From positions 434,001 to 498,000 of the forward strand of contig NZ_JACXZA010000002.1 in NCBI RefSeq assembly GCF_014779765.1: a stretch of 64,000 nt of DNA. Direction: 5' to 3'. Below are positions 51,812 to 59,634 of the stretch, piece by piece. Both the position numbers and the translations under genes were made by a program. The notes under the pieces are model-generated. The model saw nothing but the letters and a program-made list of their open reading frames with translations. It ran no database searches and had not been told where the DNA came from. This DNA is from Paenibacillus terricola (GTDB taxonomy: Bacteria > Bacillota > Bacilli > Paenibacillales > Paenibacillaceae). How positions within the stretch are numbered: position 1 is the stretch's first letter; each line of letters begins with the position of its first letter.

Positions 51812-53476
51812 TTGATCATTGGATTCGCAGCACTGGCTGTTTTCGCGATCATCTGCTTGCTGGCCATCGGATTGGCATATGCAGCAGGATCGAGCATTCG
51901 AGCATCACGGCATCAATCCTATGGCGGTTCGACGTATGCACAATTGGTGCATGACAAGGACGACTTGAACCGGTTAGGTTTTCCGCAGCTGCTGCTTCGC
52001 AATTACCGAAGCTCAGCATCGTTCGGTTTATCCTTCCAGCAGCTTGGGCTTATTGCAGGGGCTATTACCGTATACGGACTCGCGATTGAACATGGCGGAT
52101 GGACCATTATCGGCTGGGGCTGGCTTATAATCGGGTTGTTCGGCATTGCGGCGGGAGCTTCGACGGCGGAACTTAGCTCTGCTATGCCAACGGCGGGCGG
52201 ACCCTATCATTGGGCGCTGGCTCTGGGGGGCATTAGATGGAGTTGGGCTTCAGGCGGGCTGCATTGGGTGGGCAATATCGCGTTATTGGCGCTGACGAAT
52301 TACTGCGGGGCACAACTATTGAATACGTTCGCATCATCAAGCTTTGGCTATACAGCGGGAAGCGGGACTACGCTGGCGTGGATGGTCGTGTTCTATGTGC
52401 TGCAGTGGCGATTGAACCTAATCGCTGCTCGTCAGATGAGACGTACGATTGGGATCGGCACTTTACTTGCTATCGGTTTATCTGTCGTCACGATTGGCGG
52501 GTTGGTATGGCTGATCTACCCAGGATCGGCGCCTGTTGCTTCGTTATTCGATTCCAGTTTCTTATTGGGCAATACTGGCCTTGCAGATCCAGGCATATCT
52601 TCCGTATCGGGATGGCTAGTTGGTCTGCTTCTGCTTCAGCGTATGTTTATCGGCAGCGAGGGAGGGGCAGCAGGTGCGGAAGAAACAGCCGATCCGCGCA
52701 TTCGAACAGCATGGGCAGTCTTCTTGTCTCCCGTGTACATGTTTGTTATTGGATTCGTGCTGCTATCCACCGTTACAATTAGCCTTCCATTCGTTACGAA
52801 TAATAGCTATCTCGCTTATGGCGAGTGGATCTCCGTGATTATGCAGCCTTGGGTCAAGTGGGATATCGTTGTAATCATCCTATTAGTAATAGCAGTGCTG
52901 TTATCCGGCGTGCAAAATATGAACGTCCTGTCACGCACTTTGTTCGCCGCATCACGAGATGGCGTACTGCCTGAACGTTTACGTATCGGGCGAGTGTCTG
53001 CACGTACCGGCAAGCCCTCTGCCGCCATTACAGTATCGGCTGTGCTGGCTGGAAGCTTAGGGTTACTCTATGTTGGTCTGATGGGTGGGGGAGAGTCGTC
53101 CCTCATGACGCTGATCGGCTTCGCTATCCTTGCTGTTCAGTCAGCATGTGCGATTCCAATAGGACTCCGTCTGTTCGTTAATAAGGAGAAAGTGCGCAGC
53201 AAGCTGCAATCCGCACCTTGGAGACTTGGCCGAGTCAGCGTATTGGTTAATTGGTTGGCTTGGATTGGGATGCTGGCAGGTTCAGTAGGCAGTATCATAC
53301 TGCTATCGCCTACAGCCGGAGCAGCCGCCGCAGTATTCGTTCTGCTCGCATGGCTGGCTTCGCTCATTCGTGGCAATGCGTTTAAGCTGAGGCTGCAGAC
53401 AGCAGCGCGGCGGTCACGTACGGAACTTCAGCGAATTGAAAGAAAATTCGGACCGTTATTTCTAGATGGGAAATGA
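51812..53476 (+). CDS. APC-superfamily amino acid/polyamine permease
   Basis: 554 residues with about twelve membrane helices. The APC signature region SFQQLGLIAGAITVYGLAIEHGG and the Gly-rich GASTAELSSAMPTAGGPYHWA (~110-135) are clear, and GVQNMNVLSRTLFAASRDGVLP is the conserved loop before helix 9. It is closest to the eukaryote-like amino acid/choline transporter branch. The substrate is unknown. It starts with TTG 51812, 9 nt after GGAGG (51798-51802). The C-terminal ~45 residues are basic and cytoplasmic. Confidence 0.87.
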   Translation: MIIGFAALAVFAIICLLAIGLAYAAGSSIRASRHQSYGGSTYAQLVHDKDDLNRLGFPQLLLRNYRSSASFGLSFQQLGLIAGAITVYGLAIEHGGWTIIGWGWLIIGLFGIAAGASTAELSSAMPTAGGPYHWALALGGIRWSWASGGLHWVGNIALLALTNYCGAQLLNTFASSSFGYTAGSGTTLAWMVVFYVLQWRLNLIAARQMRRTIGIGTLLAIGLSVVTIGGLVWLIYPGSAPVASLFDSSFLLGNTGLADPGISSVSGWLVGLLLLQRMFIGSEGGAAGAEETADPRIRTAWAVFLSPVYMFVIGFVLLSTVTISLPFVTNNSYLAYGEWISVIMQPWVKWDIVVIILLVIAVLLSGVQNMNVLSRTLFAASRDGVLPERLRIGRVSARTGKPSAAITVSAVLAGSLGLLYVGLMGGGESSLMTLIGFAILAVQSACAIPIGLRLFVNKEKVRSKLQSAPWRLGRVSVLVNWLAWIGMLAGSVGSIILLSPTAGAAAAVFVLLAWLASLIRGNAFKLRLQTAARRSRTELQRIERKFGPLFLDGK

Positions 53477-53841
53477 TCAGAAAATTTGAATAAATATTTC
53501 CCAGGGAAGCGCATAAATATACAACTTCGTTAATTTTTCGACAATAATTAGAAATTTGGTTGCGACAATCTGTGTCGAACTTACGGATAAGACGATATGT
53601 ATTTGCCAACGTTTGGCGTTTGCCGTTATAATGGGCGCAATGATTGAGGGAAATGAAGCAGCTAAAGGCGGAAATGCTGATCTGGAGTGTCGTTCTATTC
53701 TTCTAATTGTTGGTAGTTACTAGTATTATACAATATATAGGAGCTACTACGTCAAGATAAACTATCTATAGATTTTGCACCCATTCATCGAATGGGAAAT
53801 AAGGTTGCCTGTTTTATCGTCAAAAAGGAGGAGTACGGGAA
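53477..53841. other. A+T-rich intergenic region with a long leader for the MOSC gene
   Basis: 365 bp without a convincing gene. It holds the promoter at 53603-53632 and a ~200-nt untranslated leader. A 27-codon open frame starts at 53641 just after the -10 but has no ribosome site. A CCCATTC/GAATGGG dyad lies at about 53782-53797, near the start of the coding region. Confidence 0.6.
53603..53632 (+). promoter_or_regulatory. Predicted promoter upstream of the MOSC-domain gene
   Basis: TTGCCA (53603-53608), an 18-bp spacer, TATAAT (53627-53632). Confidence 0.6.
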
Positions 53842-54495
53842 ATGAATCGCGGCAATACGATCGTCGTATCGATCAACGTTGGGATGCCGAATGCCCTTAA
53901 ACATGGCAATAAAGAGGTACAGTCAGGCATTCGCAAGGCACCAGTAGCGGGGAGCATACAACTTACAACGAATGGACTTCCTGGCGATGGTCAGGCCGAT
54001 CTGAAAAATCATGGCGGCAGCGACAAAGCGATTTGTGTGTACAGCGCGGATCATTTCCCATACTGGGAGCAGCGGCTCGGCGTACAATTGAGTGCAGGTG
54101 CATTCGGCGAAAATTTCACCTTGACCGGCTCGTCAGAGTTGGAATGGTGCATCGGCGATCAAGTTCGAGTAGGCACTGCGCTTCTGCAGGTCACGCAGCC
54201 GAGACAACCATGCTATAAGCTTGGAGCGCGGCATGAGAAACCGGAATTGTCCGCATGGGTGACAGAAACAGGTTACACAGGTTTCTATCTACGCGTACTT
54301 GAAGATGGCGAAGCCGCTGCTGGCGATCCAGTGGTCGTTGTGGAACGAGATCTTGCTGGCATCACCATAGCTGAAGCAAACCGTGTCATGCATCATGACA
54401 AAACAGATGCAACCGGCATTCAGCGTCTGCTGGCTGTACCAGCGCTCTCCGACAGCTGGCGAGAGACGCTGACAGAGCGGTTGGGTCGGATTTAA
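53842..54495 (+). CDS. MOSC-domain protein (YiiM-like)
   Basis: 217 residues. The MOSC domain carries DGQADLKNHGGSDKAICVYS, GAFGENFT, GDQVRVGTALLQVTQPRQPC with the conserved cysteine, and KLGARH. Members bind the molybdenum cofactor or resemble mARC/YiiM enzymes that reduce N-hydroxylated compounds such as 6-hydroxylaminopurine. The C-terminal three-helix part (~160-217) is of the YiiM type. AAAGGAGGAG precedes ATG 53842. A long leader suggests control at the RNA level. Confidence 0.85.
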   Translation: MNRGNTIVVSINVGMPNALKHGNKEVQSGIRKAPVAGSIQLTTNGLPGDGQADLKNHGGSDKAICVYSADHFPYWEQRLGVQLSAGAFGENFTLTGSSELEWCIGDQVRVGTALLQVTQPRQPCYKLGARHEKPELSAWVTETGYTGFYLRVLEDGEAAAGDPVVVVERDLAGITIAEANRVMHHDKTDATGIQRLLAVPALSDSWRETLTERLGRI

Positions 54496-54552
54496 TGCAT
54501 GTAATATTAAGTTATTAATATCGTTAACTGAAGCAAGGGGATTCCATTCATC

Positions 54553-55572
54553 GTGACAACATCCATCGATCAATTATTAATAGATATAATGAAACAGTAT
54601 CCTATCGCAGGCGAATGGCAGGCGATTGATCGGGAATCAGGCATGAACAACACGACCCGGCTCATTGAGACGGATACGAGTCGATTCGCTATTCGAATCT
54701 ATGATAATCATCAGGACCGCAGCATCGTCAAGTTGGAGCACGAGGTGCTTCGCTATCTGTCGGATTCCGATTTTACACTGCAAGTGCCTGTGCCTGTCCT
54801 CAACAATGCGAGAGAGACTGTCACAGCCGCTTCAACCGGCAAGCTTGCCTCTTTATTCCGATACATAGATGGAAGTCGCCCTTCCTCGTCGAATGCGGAG
54901 CATATTCATTCACTTGGTTATGCTGCGGGATTGCTTAGCCGCGGGCTTGCCAACTTCGAGACGACAAGCGAGCCCCAGTATAAACCGTATTATGAGCTAA
55001 TGAAGTCGTACGAAGGCTGGACGGATGAGAAGGTATTGGATACTGCTGCCCGATGTTCATATGATTCGATAGTGTTGGATGCGATTGAACGCGTACTCGC
55101 TATGAGAAGCCGCTTGGCACCATTGTTAATGGAGTTAAATAAGTTGCCGCACCAATGGATACATGGCGACTTGAATTTCTCGAATGCAGTAGCAGTCGAT
55201 AATGAAGTCGTTGGTATTTTGGATTTTGAATTTTGCACGATAGATCTAAGAGCGATGGAACCTTCGGTCGTCATGGTAGATTTCATCCATGCTAGCCGTA
55301 CGAATGAACAGCGTTTGAAGGCGTTCGATACGTTTGCTGCTGGTTTCGGCGAGGCGCTCCGACTGACTCGCAGTGAGGCAGAAGCGATTCCGTCGCTAAT
55401 GAAGCTGCGAATGCTCGATGTGTTTCTCCATTTTGCAATCCGATGCGCCGACGGGCTTGATGCTCCAGAAGTGTGGAAAGGCCAGATTCAGCATGCAGAT
55501 GCGGTCTGCCAATGGATTGATGAACGGCATGACGAGCTAGTGATGCTGCTGCGCAACAGGCTAGGCGAATGA
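54553..55572 (+). CDS. APH-family phosphotransferase
   Basis: 339 residues with the aminoglycoside/choline-kinase fold. The catalytic loop IHGDLNFSNAV (~198-208) and the metal-binding GILDFEFC (~217-224) are intact; FAIRIYDNH carries the ATP-contacting region. The likely class is homoserine/choline/hydroxyurea-type small-molecule kinases rather than drug resistance, but the substrate cannot be read. It begins with GTG 54553; AAGGGG lies about 13 nt upstream, a long spacing. It may form an operon with the following deacetylase. Confidence 0.8.
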   Translation: MTTSIDQLLIDIMKQYPIAGEWQAIDRESGMNNTTRLIETDTSRFAIRIYDNHQDRSIVKLEHEVLRYLSDSDFTLQVPVPVLNNARETVTAASTGKLASLFRYIDGSRPSSSNAEHIHSLGYAAGLLSRGLANFETTSEPQYKPYYELMKSYEGWTDEKVLDTAARCSYDSIVLDAIERVLAMRSRLAPLLMELNKLPHQWIHGDLNFSNAVAVDNEVVGILDFEFCTIDLRAMEPSVVMVDFIHASRTNEQRLKAFDTFAAGFGEALRLTRSEAEAIPSLMKLRMLDVFLHFAIRCADGLDAPEVWKGQIQHADAVCQWIDERHDELVMLLRNRLGE

Positions 55573-55579
55573 TTGTACA

Positions 55580-55625
55580 ACCCTCCGCCATATACTGAGT
55601 ATGAACGGCACAACGAACGGAGGGT
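55580..55625 (+). promoter_or_regulatory. Inverted repeat covering the ribosome binding site of the YdjC/ChbG gene
   Basis: ACCCTCCG (55580-55587) is the exact complement of CGGAGGGT (55618-55625), which contains the gene's Shine-Dalgarno. Pairing would mask ribosome entry. Confidence 0.45.
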
Positions 55626-55633
55626 GAGCAGCT

Positions 55634-56542
55634 ATGAGCACGGCACGTTCACTAGGCTATAGCGATCAGGATCGTCTCGTGATCTTGAACGCTGATGATT
55701 TTGGACTATGTCACTCCACCAATGAAACGATTACGAAGCTGCTGAAGGATGGTGCGGTGTCTTCAGCTACCCTCATGATGCCCTGCGGGTGGGCGCGCGA
55801 AGCTGCATTATGGAGTGCTAGAAATGCTGAGCTTGATGTTGGTGTTCACTGGACATTGACGAGCGAATGGGATGCGTACAAGTGGGGACCGGTGTGCCGA
55901 ACAGGGCTAACGGACTCCTTAGTTACCGATGAGGGGTATTTTCCGAAGGATACCAAGACGTTCGAACGGCAGGCGGATCCGTCTCAGGTGAAGGCAGAGT
56001 TGATTGCGCAGGTGGAGATGGCATTAAAGCTTGGCGTAAAGCCAACCCATGCCGATAATCATATGGGAAGTCTGTATGGACTTGCGACCGGTAGGGATTT
56101 TCTGACGCCCGTATTCGAAGTATGCGCAGCTTATGGTCTACCGTTTCGACTTCCGCGTCATCTGTTGACGGAGACTGGGCAGATGGCCCCGCCAGAGCTG
56201 GCTAGCATCGCGAAGCAGCGCGCGGAAGAAGCGGAGAGTTACGGCGTTATCGTGCTTGATTATTTGCTTGGTCTGCCATTCGCGATGCAGCCTGAGGAGA
56301 CGTATGAGTCGTATCGGGATCAGTTTGTTCATATGCTCATTAATCTGAAGCCCGGCGTATCCGAAATTGTTCTTCATCCGATGGAACTGACCGAAGAGCT
56401 GGATGCCTTCCATACGCAATCGGTTAAGCGCGGCTGGGAACTGCAGCTGCTGCACGATCCGCTGGTGCTGAAGACGATTGAGGAGCAGAAACTTATCCGC
56501 ATCGGATGGCGGGAGCTGCAGCAGCTGCAGCTAGCGCTGTGA
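55634..56542 (+). CDS. YdjC/ChbG-family carbohydrate deacetylase
   Basis: 302 residues. The metal site is built from NADDFGL (Asp21-Asp22), HADNHMGS (His near 138) and HPME; VGVHWTLTSEW is the conserved early strand. ChbG deacetylates chitooligosaccharides; other YdjC proteins act on different N-acetylated sugars. No signal peptide is present, so it is cytoplasmic. Start ATG 55634 follows GGAGGGTGAG, which lies in a potential hairpin. Followed by a terminator. Confidence 0.88.
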   Translation: MSTARSLGYSDQDRLVILNADDFGLCHSTNETITKLLKDGAVSSATLMMPCGWAREAALWSARNAELDVGVHWTLTSEWDAYKWGPVCRTGLTDSLVTDEGYFPKDTKTFERQADPSQVKAELIAQVEMALKLGVKPTHADNHMGSLYGLATGRDFLTPVFEVCAAYGLPFRLPRHLLTETGQMAPPELASIAKQRAEEAESYGVIVLDYLLGLPFAMQPEETYESYRDQFVHMLINLKPGVSEIVLHPMELTEELDAFHTQSVKRGWELQLLHDPLVLKTIEEQKLIRIGWRELQQLQLAL

Positions 56543-56577
56543 CCCCTATGTACTACCTGCATGGCCACTTTCACAAG

Positions 56578-56611
56578 AAGCTCTGTCGATCCCGATTCGG
56601 CAGAGCTTTTG
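56578..56611 (+). terminator. Terminator after the YdjC/ChbG gene
   Basis: AAGCTCTGTCG (56578-56588) and CGGCAGAGCTT (56598-56608), one mismatch/wobble, then TTG. Confidence 0.75.
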
Positions 56612-56720
56612 TTCATATGCCTCCCATCCTACGTAGTCATGCAAGGCAAGGTTGTTCCATAAATTAGTAATATTCGTTCATTATACAACAAAGGATGGCT
56701 AGGAGGGGGAAGTCAGTCAT

Positions 56721-57422
56721 ATGACCTCCGTAGATGTAGATCATCAGTTGGACGCCAGATTTATCGTTGATTCCGACCATCGTGAGGATACCTTCATCGT
56801 ACCGCTGCCGACGACTTGGTGGAGCCGACCGTACGAGTATGCTTGGTGTTCCCAGTTCGCGGGTGAACAGGATGTTGTACTCGATGCGGCTTGCGGCATC
56901 TCTCACCCTTTTAAGTTTTATCTCGCTTCTTGTTCCGTGCGCGAGGTACATGCATGCGACCTAGATGTGCGCATTCTATCCAGAGAAGAGATTTACGCGG
57001 ATGCTGTACGTGACTTCGGAGAGCATGCGGCTAATCGGTTGAGGCAGCATACCGATTGGTCTCGGCTGCATCTGGCCTACGCAAGTATCACATCGATGCC
57101 TTATGCGGATAACTACTTCGATACGATATTCTGTATATCGGTACTTGAGCATCTGAGCGAGCTTGATCAACGTCTTGCGCTTAAGGAGTTCCACCGACTG
57201 CTGAAGCCAGGCGGCAAGTTGGTGTTAACCTTTGATTATCCGACCGTTAATCTAGAACAACTAACTGCGCAAGTACAGCAAGCTGGACTGGTATTTCCCG
57301 CTTCGTTTAACATGAACCTGCCGCCTGATGCCATTTCTTCGGAGTTGTGGGGGACGTTGTATTGTTTTCGAGCATTGCTGTATAAAATAAGCGTTCCAAT
57401 GGAGCATATTCTTGGATCATAA
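56721..57422 (+). CDS. Class I SAM-dependent methyltransferase
   Basis: 233 residues. The SAM-binding strand VLDAACGISHPF (~54-65) is a GxG variant (ACGIS), followed by acidic VHACDLD and the post-motif FDTIFCISVLEHLSELDQ typical of the Methyltransf_11 group. The C-terminal third is predicted to define the substrate pocket; the substrate is not known. AGGAGGGGG precedes ATG 56721 with a long spacing. Convergent with the YpdA gene. Confidence 0.82.
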   Translation: MTSVDVDHQLDARFIVDSDHREDTFIVPLPTTWWSRPYEYAWCSQFAGEQDVVLDAACGISHPFKFYLASCSVREVHACDLDVRILSREEIYADAVRDFGEHAANRLRQHTDWSRLHLAYASITSMPYADNYFDTIFCISVLEHLSELDQRLALKEFHRLLKPGGKLVLTFDYPTVNLEQLTAQVQQAGLVFPASFNMNLPPDAISSELWGTLYCFRALLYKISVPMEHILGS

Positions 57423-57447
57423 TGAACAATCAGCGTATGGCTACAAA

Positions 57448-57496
57448 AAGAAGCCTCCAATACCATCACCTTTCAGGTGCGGTCTAAAGGCTTCTT
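57448..57496. terminator. Bidirectional terminator between the methyltransferase and YpdA genes
   Basis: AAGAAGCCT (57448-57456) and AGGCTTCTT (57488-57496) with an inner CACCT/AGGTG stem; convergent genes on both sides. Confidence 0.7.
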
Positions 57497-57514
57497 CCTT
57501 GTCAAACGGTTAGA

Positions 57515-58531
57515 TTAGACATGATTGCTGTGCGATGCTGCAATGTGAGCTGCGATTCGATCCCCGTGGAACCGTCCGGATTCGATGAATATTTCGTTCG
57601 CTTGTTTGCGCGATGCGACTACGCCGGCAAGATATACGCCTGGAACATTCGTCTCCATCGTATCGTCATTGAAGGTTGGACTGCCGTCCTCCTCGATCGT
57701 TACGCCGATTCCCGAGAGGAAGGCGCGATCCGGATGAAATCCGGTGAGGGCGAGGACGAAGTCATTCGGGAGCTGCTCGCGCTGCTCGGGGCCTTCAATG
57801 GTGACAGTTCCTTTATCGATCTCAACTACGCGTGATTGGAACCGCATGTTGATGGTTCCTTTGGCAACTAGAGCTTCGAAGATCGGGAGCACCCACGGCT
57901 TAATGCCGCGAGCATAGTTCTCGCCTCGATAGACAACCGTCACTTCAGCGCCAACGCGCTCCAGTTCAAGCGCAGCATCGATAGCCGAGTTGCTGCCGCC
58001 AATAATGGCAACCTTCATTCGCGTATAAGGATGCGCTTCGCGGAAGAAGTGGCTGACCTTATCCAGCTCTTCGCCTGGAATGCCTAGCTTATTCGGGTGA
58101 TCGAAGTACCCTGTCGCTATGACAACACGCTCCGTGCGGTACAGCTTCTCTTCGCCGAACCGATTGATGGAACGAACAAGGAATGTCTGCTCCTCTTTCA
58201 CAACGTCGGTCACCGTCTCGAAAGCATTCACACGAATGTTCTTGCGAAGCGTTACGGTGCGGTAATAAGCAAGCGCCTCTTGGCGCGTTGGCTTCTCGCC
58301 GTTGGTCGTGAACGGAATATCGCCAATCTCAAGTCGCTCCGGCGTGCTGAAGAAGCGCATATAGGTTGGGTATTGAGAGATGGAATGTACGATATTCCGG
58401 CTCTCGATAATGAGCGGATTTAGACCAAGCTCGTTCAGTGCAATCGCTGCGGCAAGTCCGCACGGTCCTGCACCAATAATAATGACTTGCTCTGTGCTGT
58501 CGGTGCTCTGTTCGAACGATCCGAGCATCAT
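57515..58531 (-). CDS. ypdA: YpdA-family (bacillithiol disulfide) reductase
   Basis: 338 residues of the FAD/NADPH pyridine nucleotide oxidoreductase family. FAD site IIGAGPCGLAAAIALNELG (~18-36), NADPH site AIIGGSNSAIDAALELERVG (~173-192), and the conserved SISQYPTYMRFFSTPE segment of YpdA proteins. YpdA (Bdr) reduces bacillithiol disulfide in Bacillales; its presence agrees with a bacillithiol-using host. The cysteine in GPCG matches the proposed redox Cys14 of YpdA. ATG 58531 follows AGGAGG. Expressed alone. Confidence 0.9.
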   Translation of the reverse strand: MMLGSFEQSTDSTEQVIIIGAGPCGLAAAIALNELGLNPLIIESRNIVHSISQYPTYMRFFSTPERLEIGDIPFTTNGEKPTRQEALAYYRTVTLRKNIRVNAFETVTDVVKEEQTFLVRSINRFGEEKLYRTERVVIATGYFDHPNKLGIPGEELDKVSHFFREAHPYTRMKVAIIGGSNSAIDAALELERVGAEVTVVYRGENYARGIKPWVLPIFEALVAKGTINMRFQSRVVEIDKGTVTIEGPEQREQLPNDFVLALTGFHPDRAFLSGIGVTIEEDGSPTFNDDTMETNVPGVYLAGVVASRKQANEIFIESGRFHGDRIAAHIAASHSNHV

Positions 58532-58699
58532 TGTAATCAGCCTCCTGTCGGATGGTTCATATCATTAATATTGTAACTGCTAGCGGCTGCCTCGTGCAAA
58601 CCAGTTGGCTGGACTTGGCATAAATCAGCGTTTGGTGCTGTGTACGAGCTTTCGAATCATGTATAATAGGGTTGACTTGCACGACTGGGAGGAAGCTAG

Positions 58700-59233
58700 A
58701 TGCGACGGCGTTTTGTTATTGAAGCGGTGATGGTGGCAACTTATGGGCACTTGCTGGTGCCAAGTCGTCCGGTGGAGTATATCGTTCCTTATTCGACTAT
58801 TGCGGAGCTATACGATATGAAGGACGGCGCAGACCCCGTCATGGAAGATCCATCTGATGACAAGCATGTAAAGGAGAAGATCGGAGAGTTGATTGCATTC
58901 TTCGAGGATCCTTTGAACCGTAAAAAAATCGAAAAGGCTCTGCAAGTGCCATGGCGCCAAAGCTCGCCGCTGCTGCTGAACGAGAACATCCAGTTCACAA
59001 TCGTTCATGCGCTCGACAACGCGCAGTATGGCGAAATGTTTGATCCTATTGAGACGGAAGTACTGCTCGCAGGCATGAAGCTCGAAGTACCGATTCTATC
59101 GGATCAAATCGAGTTCCAGGAACGTCTGATCGAAGCAGAGATTCCAGTCCAGATCTATGACATCGATGACTTCGAATTTGCAGTAGAAGATGGCATCGAG
59201 CCAGAGGATCTATTCGAGCAAAGAGACTTGTAA
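58700..59233 (+). CDS. Conserved hypothetical protein
   Basis: 177 residues. I do not recognise a functional family. The N-terminal MRRRFVIEAVMVATYGHLLV and PSRPVEYIVPYSTIAELYDM are followed by a strongly acidic half (PVMEDPSDD, DIDDFEFAVEDGIEPEDLFE). No TM helix, signal peptide or catalytic motif is obvious. From memory, similar Paenibacillus proteins carry the label ADP-heptose synthase, for which I see no support here. ATG 58700 follows TGGGAGG. A TATAAT at 58662-58667 may be its -10. Confidence 0.7.
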   Translation: MRRRFVIEAVMVATYGHLLVPSRPVEYIVPYSTIAELYDMKDGADPVMEDPSDDKHVKEKIGELIAFFEDPLNRKKIEKALQVPWRQSSPLLLNENIQFTIVHALDNAQYGEMFDPIETEVLLAGMKLEVPILSDQIEFQERLIEAEIPVQIYDIDDFEFAVEDGIEPEDLFEQRDL

Positions 59234-59236
59234 AGC

Positions 59237-59266
59237 TTTTTATTTTCTAAAAAGGAAATAAAAAGG
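59237..59266 (+). other. A/T-rich hairpin after the acidic conserved gene
   Basis: CTTTTTATTT (59237-59246) and AAATAAAAAG (59257-59266), a perfect 10-bp but weak A-T stem directly after the stop codon. No T-run follows; possibly a transcript-end structure. Confidence 0.35.
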
Positions 59267-59346
59267 TTGCGCCCCTTAAGATGGGATGCTAATATTTCCA
59301 TGAACTCACTTAAATAAAACGACACTTACGAAGGGAGGGACCGAAT

Positions 59347-59502
59347 ATGCCAAACGTTAAACAAGTTCTGAACGCTGTTGTTGGTCAATTTCAACAAATG
59401 AAAGCTGTTGTTAGTCAACAAATGTTTTTTGCGAGCCAACCGTTTGTTGCTGCCTACAACTGGAAGAACAGCTTTGCTGTATTCGGCCCTGCCTTTTCGT
59501 AA
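59347..59502 (+). CDS. 51-residue peptide of unknown function
   Basis: ATG 59347 lies 8 nt after GGGAGGG, an ideal site. The peptide reads MPNVKQVLNAVVGQFQQMKA, VVSQQMFFASQPFVAAYNWK, NSFAVFGPAFS. The first half contains an internal duplication (NAVVGQFQQM / KAVVSQQM) visible also in the DNA; the second half is rich in aromatic residues. It has no lysine-rich export signal or cysteine pair and no recognised family. Separate transcription units lie on both sides (hairpin at 59237, terminator at 59558), so it forms its own small unit. Confidence 0.6.
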   Translation: MPNVKQVLNAVVGQFQQMKAVVSQQMFFASQPFVAAYNWKNSFAVFGPAFS

Positions 59503-59557
59503 CCGCGCATATACCGAAGTCTCTGTTGTGTGACTTCGTATATCGTGTCGTCTGCGG

Positions 59558-59592
59558 GAAGACCCGAGCCTATGCGGCTTGGGTCTTCTTTT
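59558..59592 (+). terminator. Terminator of the 51-residue peptide gene
   Basis: GAAGACCCGAGCC (59558-59570), loop TATGC, GGCTTGGGTCTTC (59576-59588), one G-T pair, then TTTTG. Confidence 0.88.
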
Positions 59593-59634
59593 GTTGTTGC
59601 CGATTAGGGGAAAGTCGAGAGAGGAGAGAGAAGA

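Noticed and set aside
53641-53724. 27-codon leader peptide upstream of the MOSC gene
   Set aside because: The start codon is about 8 bases after the predicted -10, leaving no room for a ribosome site, and no control codons stand out.
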